Shown: positions 16,893-25,655 of the stretch, one piece after another
Numbering within the stretch: the stretch's first letter is position 1
Layout: each line of letters starts with the position of its first letter
Source: Nonomuraea sp. PA05
Lineage (GTDB): Bacteria; Actinomycetota; Actinomycetes; Streptosporangiales; Streptosporangiaceae
Length of the DNA: 64,000 nt
Direction: 5' to 3'
NCBI RefSeq assembly: GCF_008086045.1
Contig: NZ_VSEY01000032.1
Location: 1-64,000 of the forward strand
The notes under the pieces: generated by a model
Databases searched by the model: none
What the model saw: the letters and a program-made list of their open reading frames with translations, nothing else
Told to the model about the DNA's origin: nothing
Position numbers and translations under genes: made by a program

Positions 16893-19166
16893 GTGCGCCG
16901 CTACCGTTTCGGCCCCTTCGCCGCTGTTGCCGCCGCCCTCTATGTGGCCGCGGTCGCCGCGTGCGGCGTGATCGCGTGGACCACCGGCGACCCGGCGCCG
17001 CTGCGCGTGGTCGTCGGCGCCGGATGGGACACGGAGTTCGTGCCCTACACCTGGTGGGTGGAGCTGCTCCTGGTGGCGGCCGGAGTGTTGCAGGGGTGGG
17101 CGTACTGGCAGGTGCTGCGTGGGCGGCCGGCCGGGCCGGCGGCGCTCAACGACCGGCCGGTGCGGCTGTTGCGGGTGGCGCTGTATGTCGGGATCGCCTG
17201 GACGCTGGTGTACCGGCTGCCGATCCCGTACGCGTGGTGGTCGGGACTGCCCGGCGACCTGCTCGAGCTCGCCGTGATCTGGTTGTTCTTCATGGTGCTC
17301 GCCGGGGCGCTGCCTCGGTGGCTGCGGCTGCTCGGGCTGGTGGCGGGGACGGTGAACGTGTGCGCGGAAAGCGCCGCCACCGTCCTGTACGGCCTCGGCC
17401 AGTACGAGATCGGCGGCTACCTCACTCCGTACCGGCTGGGCAACCTCGTCTACCTGCTGTGGCTGGTGCCGGTGCTGGCCGGGCAGGCGAGGGATCCGCG
17501 CTGGAGCCGGGGCACCGTGCGGATGGGCCTGGCCTGGGCGATGTTGTCGCTGCTGTCGTACGGCGGGCACTCCTTCATCTCGTTCGGCGGCGGGAACGTC
17601 GACCACGACCTGGTGCTCCTCATGGTCATGGCCACCCTGGGCGTGCTCGGAACGGCGTGGCAGGCCCGTTCCGCCCACGAACTGGGCAGCCCGCCCGTGC
17701 CGCCCCCTGCTCCGGCGGCGGGTGTCGCGCCGGCGCGGGCGTGGCCGCTCGCCGCCGTGGCCGTGGCGCTGCCGCTGATCCCCGCCGCCGTGAACCTGGC
17801 AGGCGGCATGCCCGTGTGGACCGGCCCCCGAGGTCTGGTCGACGACCTGTTCCACGGGTACGTGGGCTACCCGGCAACCGTGCTCTGGGTCGTCGTGGAC
17901 GTTCTGGTCGGGGTCGGCGCCCCGGCCGTGCTGATCCTCCTCGCGGTCGTCCGCAGGACCAGGACCCTGCTCAGGGTGACGATGTCGATCCTGGTCATCG
18001 CCGCCGCGGCGGGTGTCGTCAGCGTGCTCACCACGGAGCGCGAGCCGGACTGGCAGCTGATCCCCGAGACGACCGGGCAGCGGCTGGCCCTGTACCCGGA
18101 CGGCCTGTTCACCCCCGGCGAGAACGGCGAGATCGCCTTCGGCCTCTCGCCGCTGTGGTACAGCGCCGCCCTGGCCGCCTCCGCCGTCCTGCTGCTCCTG
18201 CTGTACGCCGCCCCGCCCGCCGCCCGCCTGCGGCACCACCTCCTGGCGACGGCGCTGGCCACCTCCGCCGCCCTGTGCCTGCTGCCAGCCGCCGACCAGT
18301 CACGCGGCCCCGTCACCACGGCCCAGGACTGCTCGCCGCGCGACCCCTGGGACGCCGACGGCGTACCGGTGGAACCCGTGCCGCCCACCGGCCCCCGCGC
18401 GTTCATCTGCGCGGTACGCGAGCAGAAGGCGCTGGCGTTCGCCGACACCACCCCCGACCAGGTGCTGCTCGGCCACGGCCGCCGCCTGTGCGGCGCCTAC
18501 ACCCGCGACGACCCGCGCGAGCTGGCCCGGCTGCGTGCGGCGGAGGGGGTGAGCGTCCGCGATCTGAGCGGGGTGCTCGCCGGGATCTGCCCGGCCGCGA
18601 ACGCGACCGTCGCCGCTCAAGTGGCGGCCCAGGAGCGGGAGTACGAGGAGTTCGCGGCCGAGGAGCGGCGCAAGTGCGACGCCACCCCTCGCCACCGCCC
18701 CCTCATCCCGCCGGCCAGGGCGCAGCGCCTGGCCGAGCCGGAGTGGCCGGAGGCAGGGCTGGACCTGTACGACGAGGGGCCCTCCGGCGGCAAGGGGACG
18801 AGCGTCGGCCCTGTCGAGGTCGCTCCTGGTCACGTGGCGATCTGGACCCATTCCGACTACCACGTGTGCGTCACGCTCGAGACGTATACGCGCCGCCCGC
18901 CCGTCGAGACCAAGGGCTGGGACCACGTCGTCGAGGTGGGCTTCGAGAACCGTAGCGGCGAGATGCGGTTCATGGACGGGCTGAGCGGCACCGAGCTGCC
19001 CGACCTTTCGCTCAACGGCCGCAAGGGGCACTATCGCATCCGCGTGCACATGGCCTGGTTCCCCTGGAAGGGCGAGGCGGACGGCACCCAGCGGCTGCTG
19101 ATCATGGCGTACCCGGGGAGAGGGGACAAGGCGGTCGTCCACCACAAGCCCGCCAAGGACCGCTGA
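16893..19166 (+). CDS. Large polytopic membrane protein with extracytoplasmic C-terminal domain
   Basis: A 757-aa protein starting at the GTG at 16893 (MRRYRFGPFAAVAAALYVAA). The first 470 residues contain roughly ten hydrophobic helices; the C-terminal 280 residues are soluble with several cysteines (DCSPRDPWD, FICAV, RLCGAY, GICPAAN, RKCDATP, HVCVTL), fitting an oxidising extracytoplasmic domain. I do not recognise a catalytic motif. No signal-transduction or transporter signature is evident. It ends 127 bases before the convergent SDR gene. Confidence 0.75.
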   Translation: MRRYRFGPFAAVAAALYVAAVAACGVIAWTTGDPAPLRVVVGAGWDTEFVPYTWWVELLLVAAGVLQGWAYWQVLRGRPAGPAALNDRPVRLLRVALYVGIAWTLVYRLPIPYAWWSGLPGDLLELAVIWLFFMVLAGALPRWLRLLGLVAGTVNVCAESAATVLYGLGQYEIGGYLTPYRLGNLVYLLWLVPVLAGQARDPRWSRGTVRMGLAWAMLSLLSYGGHSFISFGGGNVDHDLVLLMVMATLGVLGTAWQARSAHELGSPPVPPPAPAAGVAPARAWPLAAVAVALPLIPAAVNLAGGMPVWTGPRGLVDDLFHGYVGYPATVLWVVVDVLVGVGAPAVLILLAVVRRTRTLLRVTMSILVIAAAAGVVSVLTTEREPDWQLIPETTGQRLALYPDGLFTPGENGEIAFGLSPLWYSAALAASAVLLLLLYAAPPAARLRHHLLATALATSAALCLLPAADQSRGPVTTAQDCSPRDPWDADGVPVEPVPPTGPRAFICAVREQKALAFADTTPDQVLLGHGRRLCGAYTRDDPRELARLRAAEGVSVRDLSGVLAGICPAANATVAAQVAAQEREYEEFAAEERRKCDATPRHRPLIPPARAQRLAEPEWPEAGLDLYDEGPSGGKGTSVGPVEVAPGHVAIWTHSDYHVCVTLETYTRRPPVETKGWDHVVEVGFENRSGEMRFMDGLSGTELPDLSLNGRKGHYRIRVHMAWFPWKGEADGTQRLLIMAYPGRGDKAVVHHKPAKDR

Positions 19167-19293
19167 CCTGCGAGCCGATGGACAGGACACCCGTGCTCAC
19201 ATGCCTGGGCCGGGCTACGGCGGTGCCGTCCTTCGGTGGAAGGCTCAGCCCGGAGCGGTGTGCCGATCTGGAGCGTGGTCCTGCCGCGGTCTA

Positions 19294-20112
19294 CTACGTG
19301 GCGCTGGTGAGGAGCTCGTCGAACTCGCGGTCCGGCAACGTCCTGTTGAGCTCCAGGAGCTTGTCGGCCATGTAGCCGACCGCGTAGCGCGTCTCGGGTT
19401 TGCCGGCTTCGACGGCCTGGCGGATGGCGGCGGCGACGACACCAGGGTCGCTGGCCGGGGTGTTCTCGCCGAGTTGCGACTCGGCGCGTACGGCCATGGC
19501 CTCGGCCATCCGCGCGTAGGCGGTCGTGCCGGAGATCTCGCGGAGGTCCCGCGCCGTGTGGTCCTCGAACCCGGTTCTGATGATGCCGGGCTGGATGATC
19601 ACGACGTCGATGCCGAACGGCTCCACCTCCATCCGCAGGCTGTCGGAGTAGGCCTCCAGCGCGTGCTTGGTCGCGTAGTACCAGCAGCCGAGCGGCAGCG
19701 CGATCTCGCCGCCGATGGAGGAGACGTTGACGATCGTGCCGGACCCCTGCTCGCGCATGTGCGGCAGGACGAGCTGGGTCAGCCGGGCCGGAGCGAACAC
19801 GTTCACCTCGAACTGGTCGCGCGCCAGGTCGAGAGGGATGTCCTCGGCCGCGCCGTGCAGGACGGTGCCTGCGTTGTTGATCAGGACGTCGATGCGGCCC
19901 TGTTCTGCGATGACGGCCTCGACGGCGCGTTCCAGGTCTGCCGGGCGGCGCGCGTCCAGGGGCAGGGCGTGCCCGCCGGCGTCGCGGATGTCGTCCATGT
20001 TGGGGACGCGTCGCGCGGCGCCGTAGACGAGGTGGCCGGCGCGGATGAGGTCGAGCGCGGTGGCCTTGCCGATGCCGGCTGAGGCGCCGGTGATGAGAAC
20101 GACCTTCTTCAT
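19294..20112 (-). CDS. Short-chain dehydrogenase/reductase
   Basis: A 272-aa classical SDR: cofactor motif TGASAGIG (residues 8-15), structural NNAG motif (LINNAGTVLHG), catalytic Ser in VNVSSIGGE and the YxxxK pair in YYATKHALEA, then PGIIRTGF. It is probably NADP-dependent, since an arginine pair follows strand 2 (GAARRVP). The substrate is unknown. A good promoter (TTGTCA, 18 bases, TAACGT) ends 7 bases before the ATG, so the mRNA is probably leaderless. It is divergent from the MATE-family pump gene. Confidence 0.9.
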   Translation of the reverse strand: MKKVVLITGASAGIGKATALDLIRAGHLVYGAARRVPNMDDIRDAGGHALPLDARRPADLERAVEAVIAEQGRIDVLINNAGTVLHGAAEDIPLDLARDQFEVNVFAPARLTQLVLPHMREQGSGTIVNVSSIGGEIALPLGCWYYATKHALEAYSDSLRMEVEPFGIDVVIIQPGIIRTGFEDHTARDLREISGTTAYARMAEAMAVRAESQLGENTPASDPGVVAAAIRQAVEAGKPETRYAVGYMADKLLELNRTLPDREFDELLTSAT

Positions 20113-20119
20113 GGAGGGA

Positions 20120-20149
20120 ACGTTAGGGTCCTGCCCAACGATGTGACAA
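20120..20149 (-). promoter_or_regulatory. Promoter of the SDR gene
   Basis: Read leftward: TTGTCA at 20149-20144, an 18-base spacer, TAACGT at 20125-20120, then 7 bases to the ATG. Both boxes are close to the actinobacterial sigma-A-type consensus. Confidence 0.5.
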
Positions 20150-20240
20150 CTCGCAGAAGTCGTTTCAGCAGGTCAACCCCCATGGATTGGTGCAATGAGC
20201 CTCTAGCTGAGTGCAACGCCTGGACCGGTGGGGGCCGCTA

Positions 20241-20270
20241 TGGACATTCATCGATGAATCTGGCTATCGT
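20241..20270 (+). promoter_or_regulatory. Promoter with embedded 14-bp palindrome for the MATE gene
   Basis: TGGACA (20241-20246), 18 bases and TATCGT (20265-20270) form a plausible promoter. The spacer contains ATTCATCGATGAAT (20246-20259), a perfect palindrome well placed for a repressor. The region is AT-richer than its surroundings. Confidence 0.5.
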
Positions 20271-20305
20271 CCCACAGATCAATTCGCGTTCCCGGAGGTT
20301 TTTCT

Positions 20306-21652
20306 TTGGCTGCTCATACCAGAAAGGCGGTTTGGCGAGCCATCTCCGGCCTCGCTGTCCCTCTTTTTGTGGCCGGGTCCCTCAATTTCGCTGCCCAGCT
20401 CGGAATCATCGCCATTCTGGGGTATATGGGGGGCGAGGCAATTTATGTGCGTTCCCTGTATCAGCCTGTCAGCCTCATCGTCCTCGCCCTGACTGTGGGG
20501 TTCGCGGTCTGCGGCCAGGTCGCCGCCGCGATCAGCAAGGGGGCCGGGCGCCCCCAGGACGTCATGTCGAACGTCGCCAGCCTGGCAAGGGTATGGCTCG
20601 GGCTCGGCGCGGCCCTGTTCCTGGTCCTCGCGGTCGCGGCTCCGTCCCTCCCCGGTCTCCTTCATGTGGACGCCGCGCTGCGGGACACGTTCGCCTCGTT
20701 CCTGCGCTGGACCAGCGCCGCCGGTCTGCTGGCCGTCGGGGCGGAGTTGTGCGCGGCCGGCCTGCGCGGTTACGGGTATGTGCGGCACGCCACCGTCCTG
20801 GTCATCTGGACGGCCGGCGTGCGGATCGGCCTCGTGGCCGGCCTCGGGCTCGGCGCCGGCAGCGGCATCGCGGCGGTGCCCATCGCCGAGGCGGCGGCGG
20901 GTCTGACCGGCCTGGCCATGGGCCTGGCGCTGCTGCGCCGCACCGAGCTGTGGCATCCGCCGGCCGCCCGGATCTGGCGGCGCGAGGTGTTCACCGACCT
21001 GCGCCGCATCGGTGTGCCCATCGCCCTGTCCTTCTTCGTGCTCGCGGCGTACAACTTCGCGGTCATCGGCGTCCTCGGGAGCTACGGGGAGAACGCCGTG
21101 GCCGGGTTCACGGTCGCTTCCACGCTGCAGAACATCGTGCTGCTGCCGGGCATGGTCCTGGGCACAGCCACGGCGATCACCATCAACCAGCAACGCGGCG
21201 CGGGCGAATGGCGGCGCGTCCGTGCGTCGATGCGCGGTGGCATCGAGGTCACCGTCGTGACCTATGTGGTGATCGCGGCGCTGGTGTGGGCACTGCACGA
21301 CCCGCTGGCGCGGCTGATGGGCGGCGACGCAGGGGTGGCCGCGGCCGCGGGCGGTTACCTGGGCGCCGTGGCGCTCACCTACACCGTCCAGGGGCCCGTG
21401 CTCGCCGCACTGACCGTCATGGAGGAGACCGGTGGCGGCTTCCTGGCCATCGTGCTCAACGCCGTCTACTTCGGCCTGATCGTCGCGGTCGGCGCGGTGG
21501 CGGCACACGCCGCCGGCAGCGCGGACGGCTTCTACGCCGCGGTGGCGTACTGCAACCTGATCGGCGTGACGGTGCCGATCATCGCCGTGCGACACGTACG
21601 GAGACTGTCGGTCAGGGGCGGCGTCGCGCAGGAGGTTGTCGCGACCGGCTGA
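20306..21652 (+). CDS. MATE-family efflux transporter
   Basis: A 448-aa protein with about twelve membrane helices and the two-bundle MATE pattern: N-terminal GLAVPLFVAGSLNFAAQLGI and a pseudo-repeated second half starting LRRIGVPIALSFFVLAAYNF. It probably exports a cationic or amphipathic compound against Na+ or H+. A TTG start at 20306 is used, since a GGAGG site precedes it by 8 bases. The first 40 codons use more A/T at third positions than the rest. It is divergent from the SDR gene, with a palindromic operator candidate upstream. Confidence 0.85.
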   Translation: MAAHTRKAVWRAISGLAVPLFVAGSLNFAAQLGIIAILGYMGGEAIYVRSLYQPVSLIVLALTVGFAVCGQVAAAISKGAGRPQDVMSNVASLARVWLGLGAALFLVLAVAAPSLPGLLHVDAALRDTFASFLRWTSAAGLLAVGAELCAAGLRGYGYVRHATVLVIWTAGVRIGLVAGLGLGAGSGIAAVPIAEAAAGLTGLAMGLALLRRTELWHPPAARIWRREVFTDLRRIGVPIALSFFVLAAYNFAVIGVLGSYGENAVAGFTVASTLQNIVLLPGMVLGTATAITINQQRGAGEWRRVRASMRGGIEVTVVTYVVIAALVWALHDPLARLMGGDAGVAAAAGGYLGAVALTYTVQGPVLAALTVMEETGGGFLAIVLNAVYFGLIVAVGAVAAHAAGSADGFYAAVAYCNLIGVTVPIIAVRHVRRLSVRGGVAQEVVATG

Positions 21653-21689
21653 CGCTCTGCGCCGCCTGCGGGTCGTCGTCCCGCCCCTC

Positions 21690-22979
21690 TCAGCCGACTG
21701 CTGCGAGCCGGTCCAGTGTGCGCTTCAGAGCCGACTCGCCGCGCGTGAACGCCTGCCGCGGATCCACCCCTCCCGGCCCCTGCCACCGCAGGTGCACGGC
21801 GATCGCCCCCTTCCGCACGGCGACCGCCACGTGAGCATAGGAGTCGCGATAGCCGGACGCGGCGGTCGCCTCCGGATGGCGGGCGGCGAACCGCTCGATC
21901 TCTCCCGTCCACCCCCCGTGCCGGAAGGCCGTGACCGACGGCGTGACGCCCCTCGCCTCGGTCTCCTCGCTGTGGACGAATCCCGGATCGGAATAGGCGC
22001 AGGGATCCGGCGCCGAGGAGCCCGTCCCGTCATGCAGCCAGCCCCTCCGCACCTGCTCGGCCTGCTGCTCGTCACGGGCCACGGACACCATCTCGTGCAC
22101 GGCGACCTCCCCCAGCAGCGAGCGCTCCACGGACGGCACGAACCCGGGCACCTGCTCTCTGGACGACGAGGTGCCGCAGGACATGTCGTTGCTCATCGGC
22201 GGCCCATCCCCGTTCTCCCGGTACTGGCGCGGCCTGCCAGGCTGCGGCCAGACCTGCACGCGCTCGCCGTACGCGCCGGGATCGGGCAGGGCGCGGACCG
22301 CCCGGGTCAGCCGGTCCTGAGGGCGCGGCGCGGTCACGGCGCCGTCGGCCACGGCCAGCACGGACTCCGAGACCTTCAGCCCCGTCCCGGCCCACCCGGA
22401 GTCAGGGGACCCGAAGCCGCCACCGAGGTGCCACCCCAGCTCGACGACCCACGCGCCCTGGTGCACCACCAGTTGTCCCGTGGTGAACGGCTTGTAGAAG
22501 AACGGGTCGTCGGTATCGCTGCCGGCCCGCCCGCTGGTGATGACCTGCGTGCCCGACCAGCCGCCACGCTCGAAGGCGGACACGGCCGTCTCCGCGTCCA
22601 TCCCCTCGCCCAGGGTGCCGCTCGCCGTGCCCGCGCAGCCGCGAGCCGTCCCTGCGGCCTGGGCCACCAGGCGGGCCGCTCGCGACGCGTCCGGCATCAG
22701 CATGAACCGCGCGTGGACGGGCGGGTCGGTCTTCAGCCGAGCGACCAGGACGGGGAACGCCTGCGGCTCGGCGGGCGCCCGGGTGTCGATCGTGCCCAGG
22801 CACAACTGGAAGACATCACCCACCGCGGGATACGGGCTCTCCCCGCGCAGCTCGAACGCGCGCAGCCGGTGCGCCACCTCCTCGACCGAGCGGGCGGGCT
22901 CGGTGACCCGCGGTAGCTCCACCGGGGCACCGCACCCGGCCAGGACCAGCAGCACGAGGACGAGCAGGATCCGGCTCAC
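21690..22979 (-). CDS. Lipoprotein of unknown function
   Basis: The GTG at 22979 starts a 429-aa protein with an ideal lipobox (LVLAGC; Cys16), so it is anchored outside the membrane. The mature part shows two related halves, each with a phrase like AVSAFERGGWSGT or SVTAFRHGGWTGEIERFAAR, suggesting an internal duplication. No catalytic motif is recognised. It is divergent from the DUF1707 gene with about 105 bases between. It may be a surface sensor or assembly partner, but nothing here proves a role. Confidence 0.75.
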   Translation of the reverse strand: MSRILLVLVLLVLAGCGAPVELPRVTEPARSVEEVAHRLRAFELRGESPYPAVGDVFQLCLGTIDTRAPAEPQAFPVLVARLKTDPPVHARFMLMPDASRAARLVAQAAGTARGCAGTASGTLGEGMDAETAVSAFERGGWSGTQVITSGRAGSDTDDPFFYKPFTTGQLVVHQGAWVVELGWHLGGGFGSPDSGWAGTGLKVSESVLAVADGAVTAPRPQDRLTRAVRALPDPGAYGERVQVWPQPGRPRQYRENGDGPPMSNDMSCGTSSSREQVPGFVPSVERSLLGEVAVHEMVSVARDEQQAEQVRRGWLHDGTGSSAPDPCAYSDPGFVHSEETEARGVTPSVTAFRHGGWTGEIERFAARHPEATAASGYRDSYAHVAVAVRKGAIAVHLRWQGPGGVDPRQAFTRGESALKRTLDRLAAVG

Positions 22980-23072
22980 AAGAGTCAGACGGAGCCCGGC
23001 GCCGGAAGGTTCAGCGCCGATCGGCGCGGTCGTGCGCCGCCGCCTGGAGCCTCGCCGAGCCCCATATCTCCG

Positions 23073-23078
23073 TATCAT
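23073..23078 (+). promoter_or_regulatory. -10 box of leaderless DUF1707 gene
   Basis: TATCAT ends 6 bases before the ATG at 23085, with no Shine-Dalgarno sequence in a favourable position. Confidence 0.4.
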
Positions 23079-23084
23079 GGGGAC

Positions 23085-23684
23085 ATGTCTGCTGGGCCTT
23101 CGGAACAACCTGTCCGCCGTGACGAGTGGCGCGTCTCGCATGACGAGCGCGAAGCAGTGGTAGAACGGCTGAACACGGCGGCGGCCGAGGGCCGGATCGA
23201 CCTCGGCGAGCTGGACGTGCGGCTGGGGCTGGCGCTGAACGCCAAGACGTACGCGGATCTGGCTCCTCTCACCGCCGATCTGCCGCCGGACGTCCCGGTG
23301 AACCAGGAACCGCTGGTCCTCAAGGGCGGCATGCACGGTCTGACACGTTCCGGCCGCTGGGACGTGCCCGGGCGCATCACCGTGTACGGCGGCATGGGCG
23401 CCGTCAAGCTCGACTTCACCGAAACCGAATGCCGGCTGCCCGAGATCCAGATCGAGGCACAGGGACAGATGGCCGGCATCACGATCATCATCCCGGACGG
23501 CTGGGCCGCGGAGACCTCCCGCATGGACGGGGGCATCGGTGGTTTCAAGGACAAGACCACGCCGCAACGCCTGCCCAGGACGCCGCTGATCCGCCTCTCC
23601 GGCTCAGGAGGCGCGGGAGGTGTGGTCATCCGGCACCCCAACAGCTGGGAACGCCGGAAGCAGCGGCGCCTTCAAGGGCGTTGA
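23085..23684 (+). CDS. DUF1707 domain protein with LiaF-like C-terminal region
   Basis: A 199-aa protein. Residues about 13-70 are a DUF1707 domain (WRVSHDEREAVVERLNTAAA ... GRIDLGELDVRL), a short helical domain common in actinobacterial envelope-stress proteins. The C-terminal half (VYGGMGAVKLDFTE, IIPDGWAAE) resembles the beta-helical part of LiaF-like cell-wall-active antibiotic response proteins. No membrane helix is present. A role in sensing or tuning envelope stress is inferred from the family only. It is divergent from a lipoprotein gene. Confidence 0.8.
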   Translation: MSAGPSEQPVRRDEWRVSHDEREAVVERLNTAAAEGRIDLGELDVRLGLALNAKTYADLAPLTADLPPDVPVNQEPLVLKGGMHGLTRSGRWDVPGRITVYGGMGAVKLDFTETECRLPEIQIEAQGQMAGITIIIPDGWAAETSRMDGGIGGFKDKTTPQRLPRTPLIRLSGSGGAGGVVIRHPNSWERRKQRRLQGR

Positions 23685-23806
23685 GACCTCCTGTGATCTG
23701 ACGCACCGCGGCGGGCCGCCCTGGCCGGATGCGGTGTGCGCTCGCCGGGCTCCCCGGCCGGGCAGCCCGGTCGCGCTTCGTCGCCACCCACGACAGGCGA
23801 GCATCT

Positions 23807-23838
23807 GGTTGTTCGCTACAACCATGTGGTTGTATGGT
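23807..23838 (+). promoter_or_regulatory. MarR operator and overlapping -10 box
   Basis: GGTTG/CAACC elements alternate: GGTTG at 23807, CAACC at 23819 and GGTTG at 23828. CAACCATGTGGTTG (23819-23832) has perfect 6-base arms. It is followed by TATGGT (23833-23838), 6 bases before the ATG. The layout indicates autorepression of the MarR gene with a leaderless start. Confidence 0.6.
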
Positions 23839-23844
23839 CGAACC

Positions 23845-24273
23845 ATGGCGGATGATCGCGAACTCCAGGAGGCCGTGGCCCGGTTCGTGCGGGCCTTCGG
23901 TCTCCACCAGCCGGACCAGACCCCGTGCGGGCAGCCCATCCCGACCTCGGAGGCGCATGCCCTGGGGGAGCTGGCCAGGGACGGCGCGTTGCGCCAGAGC
24001 GAGCTCGCGCACCGGCTGCGGCTGGAGAAGAGCACCACCAGCCGGCTGGTCACGCAGCTCATCAACCGTGGCTGGGCCCAGCGCACCCCCGCGCCCGATG
24101 ACGGGCGCGGCGTGCTGGTCGAACTCACCTCGCACGGAGTGAAGGCCGCCGCCCGTCTGGCCGAGGCCAGAGCTGAGCGGTTCTCCGCCGTTCTGAACCG
24201 TGTTCCCGAGGGGGAGCGTGCCGACGTGCTGCGCGCCCTGACCATCCTCACGGAGGCCATCGATGAAACTTGA
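23845..24273 (+). CDS. MarR-family transcriptional regulator
   Basis: A 142-aa winged-helix protein: ALRQSELAHRLRLEKSTTSR as HTH, then the wing APDDGRGVLVELTSHG. The ATG at 23845 is chosen over upstream frames because it follows a -10 box and a palindrome directly, and the family starts here. Its 3' end overlaps the next gene by 11 bases, so the pair is translationally coupled. It probably represses itself and its partner through the operator at 23807-23838. Confidence 0.9.
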   Translation: MADDRELQEAVARFVRAFGLHQPDQTPCGQPIPTSEAHALGELARDGALRQSELAHRLRLEKSTTSRLVTQLINRGWAQRTPAPDDGRGVLVELTSHGVKAAARLAEARAERFSAVLNRVPEGERADVLRALTILTEAIDET

Positions 24274-24778
24274 GAATCGACGCGTCCAGGCGCTCCTCGC
24301 CGCGCTCGCCCTGGTCGTCGCCGCCGCGACGGCGTACGTGCTCATCAGCCGGAACGAGCGGCAGGCGGCGGACGCCCGGCTGACCGAGATCGCGGCCAAG
24401 AGCCGGACGGTGATGCCGTTCGACCTGGAGCGCACCACGCACCGCTTCGCCAAGGCCGCCACCGGCGGCGTGCAGACCGTCACCTCCGACGACCCGGCCG
24501 ACGCCGAACAGGTCGCTCTGATCCGCGAGCACCTGACCGCCGAGGCGACGGCTTTCAGTGAGGGCGACTACGGCGACCCCGCCTCCATCCACGGCGGCGA
24601 GATGCCCGGCCTGCGCGAGCTAGAGGCGGGCCATGACCGGATCGGCATCCGCTACGCGGAGGCTGCCGCGGGGGCCCAGATCACCTACACCACCTCCGAC
24701 CCGGCACTCCTCAAGGCGCTGCACGCCTGGTTCGATGCCCAGGTCACCGACCACGGGCGGCACGCCGAACACGGATGA
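24263..24778 (+). CDS. Membrane-anchored small protein partnered with MarR
   Basis: A 171-aa protein with one N-terminal signal anchor (LLAALALVVAAATAYVLIS). The outer part contains FDLERTTHRFAKAATGGVQ, DPASIHGGEMPGL and LLKALHAWFDAQVTDHG. This family is widespread, sits beside MarR or other regulators, and as I recall is often mislabelled aspartate carbamoyltransferase in databases; it has no such fold. The conserved histidines (THRF, IHGGEM, LHAWF, DHG) could bind a metal or heme, an inference. Translation is coupled to the MarR gene by an 11-base overlap. Confidence 0.75.
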   Translation: MKLENRRVQALLAALALVVAAATAYVLISRNERQAADARLTEIAAKSRTVMPFDLERTTHRFAKAATGGVQTVTSDDPADAEQVALIREHLTAEATAFSEGDYGDPASIHGGEMPGLRELEAGHDRIGIRYAEAAAGAQITYTTSDPALLKALHAWFDAQVTDHGRHAEHG

Positions 24779-24867
24779 CCTCTCCCTCCAATTCTCCACG
24801 CATACCTAACCCCGGTACAGTTTCAGCTCGCGATGCGCGCCTGCAACGACGACCCAAGGAGACGTCC

Positions 24868-25413
24868 ATGCCCGACACCGGCCCAGCGGAGCTACGACCA
24901 CGTGAGGTGCGGGGGCTCGGCCTCCGGTTACGTGAGTGGACGGACGAGGACCTGCCGGTCATGGTGCAGCTCTTCGACGATCCAGAGATGGATCGCTGGA
25001 CCCCGCTCCGCTCTCCCTTCGACGTGGCCGCCGCCACGGCATACCTGGCCAGAGCCCACCAGACCATGGCGGAGAGGCGCGGCATCCATCTGGCCATCAC
25101 CGCCGAGGACGATCGGCCACGCGGAGAGGTCCTCATCCGCCCTACGGGAAACCCGGGCGAAGGAGAGATCGCCTACGGAATCGGCCCCCAGTACCGGCGG
25201 CAGGGCCTGGCCAAGCGGGCAGTCGAGCTGATGACTCGCCACGGCTTCCAGCACTGGGGCATGACCCGGATCCTTCTCCGCATCGAACCCGCGAACGAAG
25301 GCAGCCAGGCAGTCGCCGCCTCCGCGGGATTCCACCTGACCGGCGACGCCCCGGTCATCCGGCAGCGCAGAGAAGGCCCCTTCACGCTGCTCACCTGGGA
25401 GCGCACCAGATGA
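24868..25413 (+). CDS. GNAT-family N-acetyltransferase (RimJ/RimL-like)
   Basis: A 181-aa single-domain acetyltransferase: GLRLREWTDEDLPVMVQLFD at the N-terminus, GEIAYGIGPQYRRQGLAKRA as the acetyl-CoA-binding motif A, and NEGSQAVAASAGFHLTG as motif B. This is the RimJ/RimL ribosomal-protein or small-amine acetyltransferase branch. The ATG at 24868 with AAGGAG upstream is preferred to an ATG at 24775 that overlaps the previous gene. The substrate is unknown. The 240 bases after it, to 25655, contain no gene I can support. Confidence 0.85.
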   Translation: MPDTGPAELRPREVRGLGLRLREWTDEDLPVMVQLFDDPEMDRWTPLRSPFDVAAATAYLARAHQTMAERRGIHLAITAEDDRPRGEVLIRPTGNPGEGEIAYGIGPQYRRQGLAKRAVELMTRHGFQHWGMTRILLRIEPANEGSQAVAASAGFHLTGDAPVIRQRREGPFTLLTWERTR

Positions 25414-25655
25414 ACGGCCCAGGTCGCGGGCCGGCGCGCGGCGGGTGGCAGCCAGCGGGCCAGTGCCAGCATGACGGCGGACGCGAAGGCCGAGAGCTCC
25501 GCGGGGGACAGGCGGAGAAACACGGTTTCCGTCATGTTGATCACCGTGGCGGAGAGACTCCGTCCGGACAACGGCCTCAATGCGGAGAGTGATGCGCGAC
25601 CTCGGTATGACCTCTCACGCCCGGTCTGCGACCGGGGTCGTACGGCCCGGCAGCC

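Noticed and set aside
25173..25580. Minus-strand frame beginning MTETVFLRLSPAELSAFASA, overlapping the GNAT gene
   Set aside because: Only the first 45 residues look protein-like, they have no recognisable family or ribosome site, and the rest is antisense to a good gene. The idea of a short gene at 25440-25540 is left open but unsupported.
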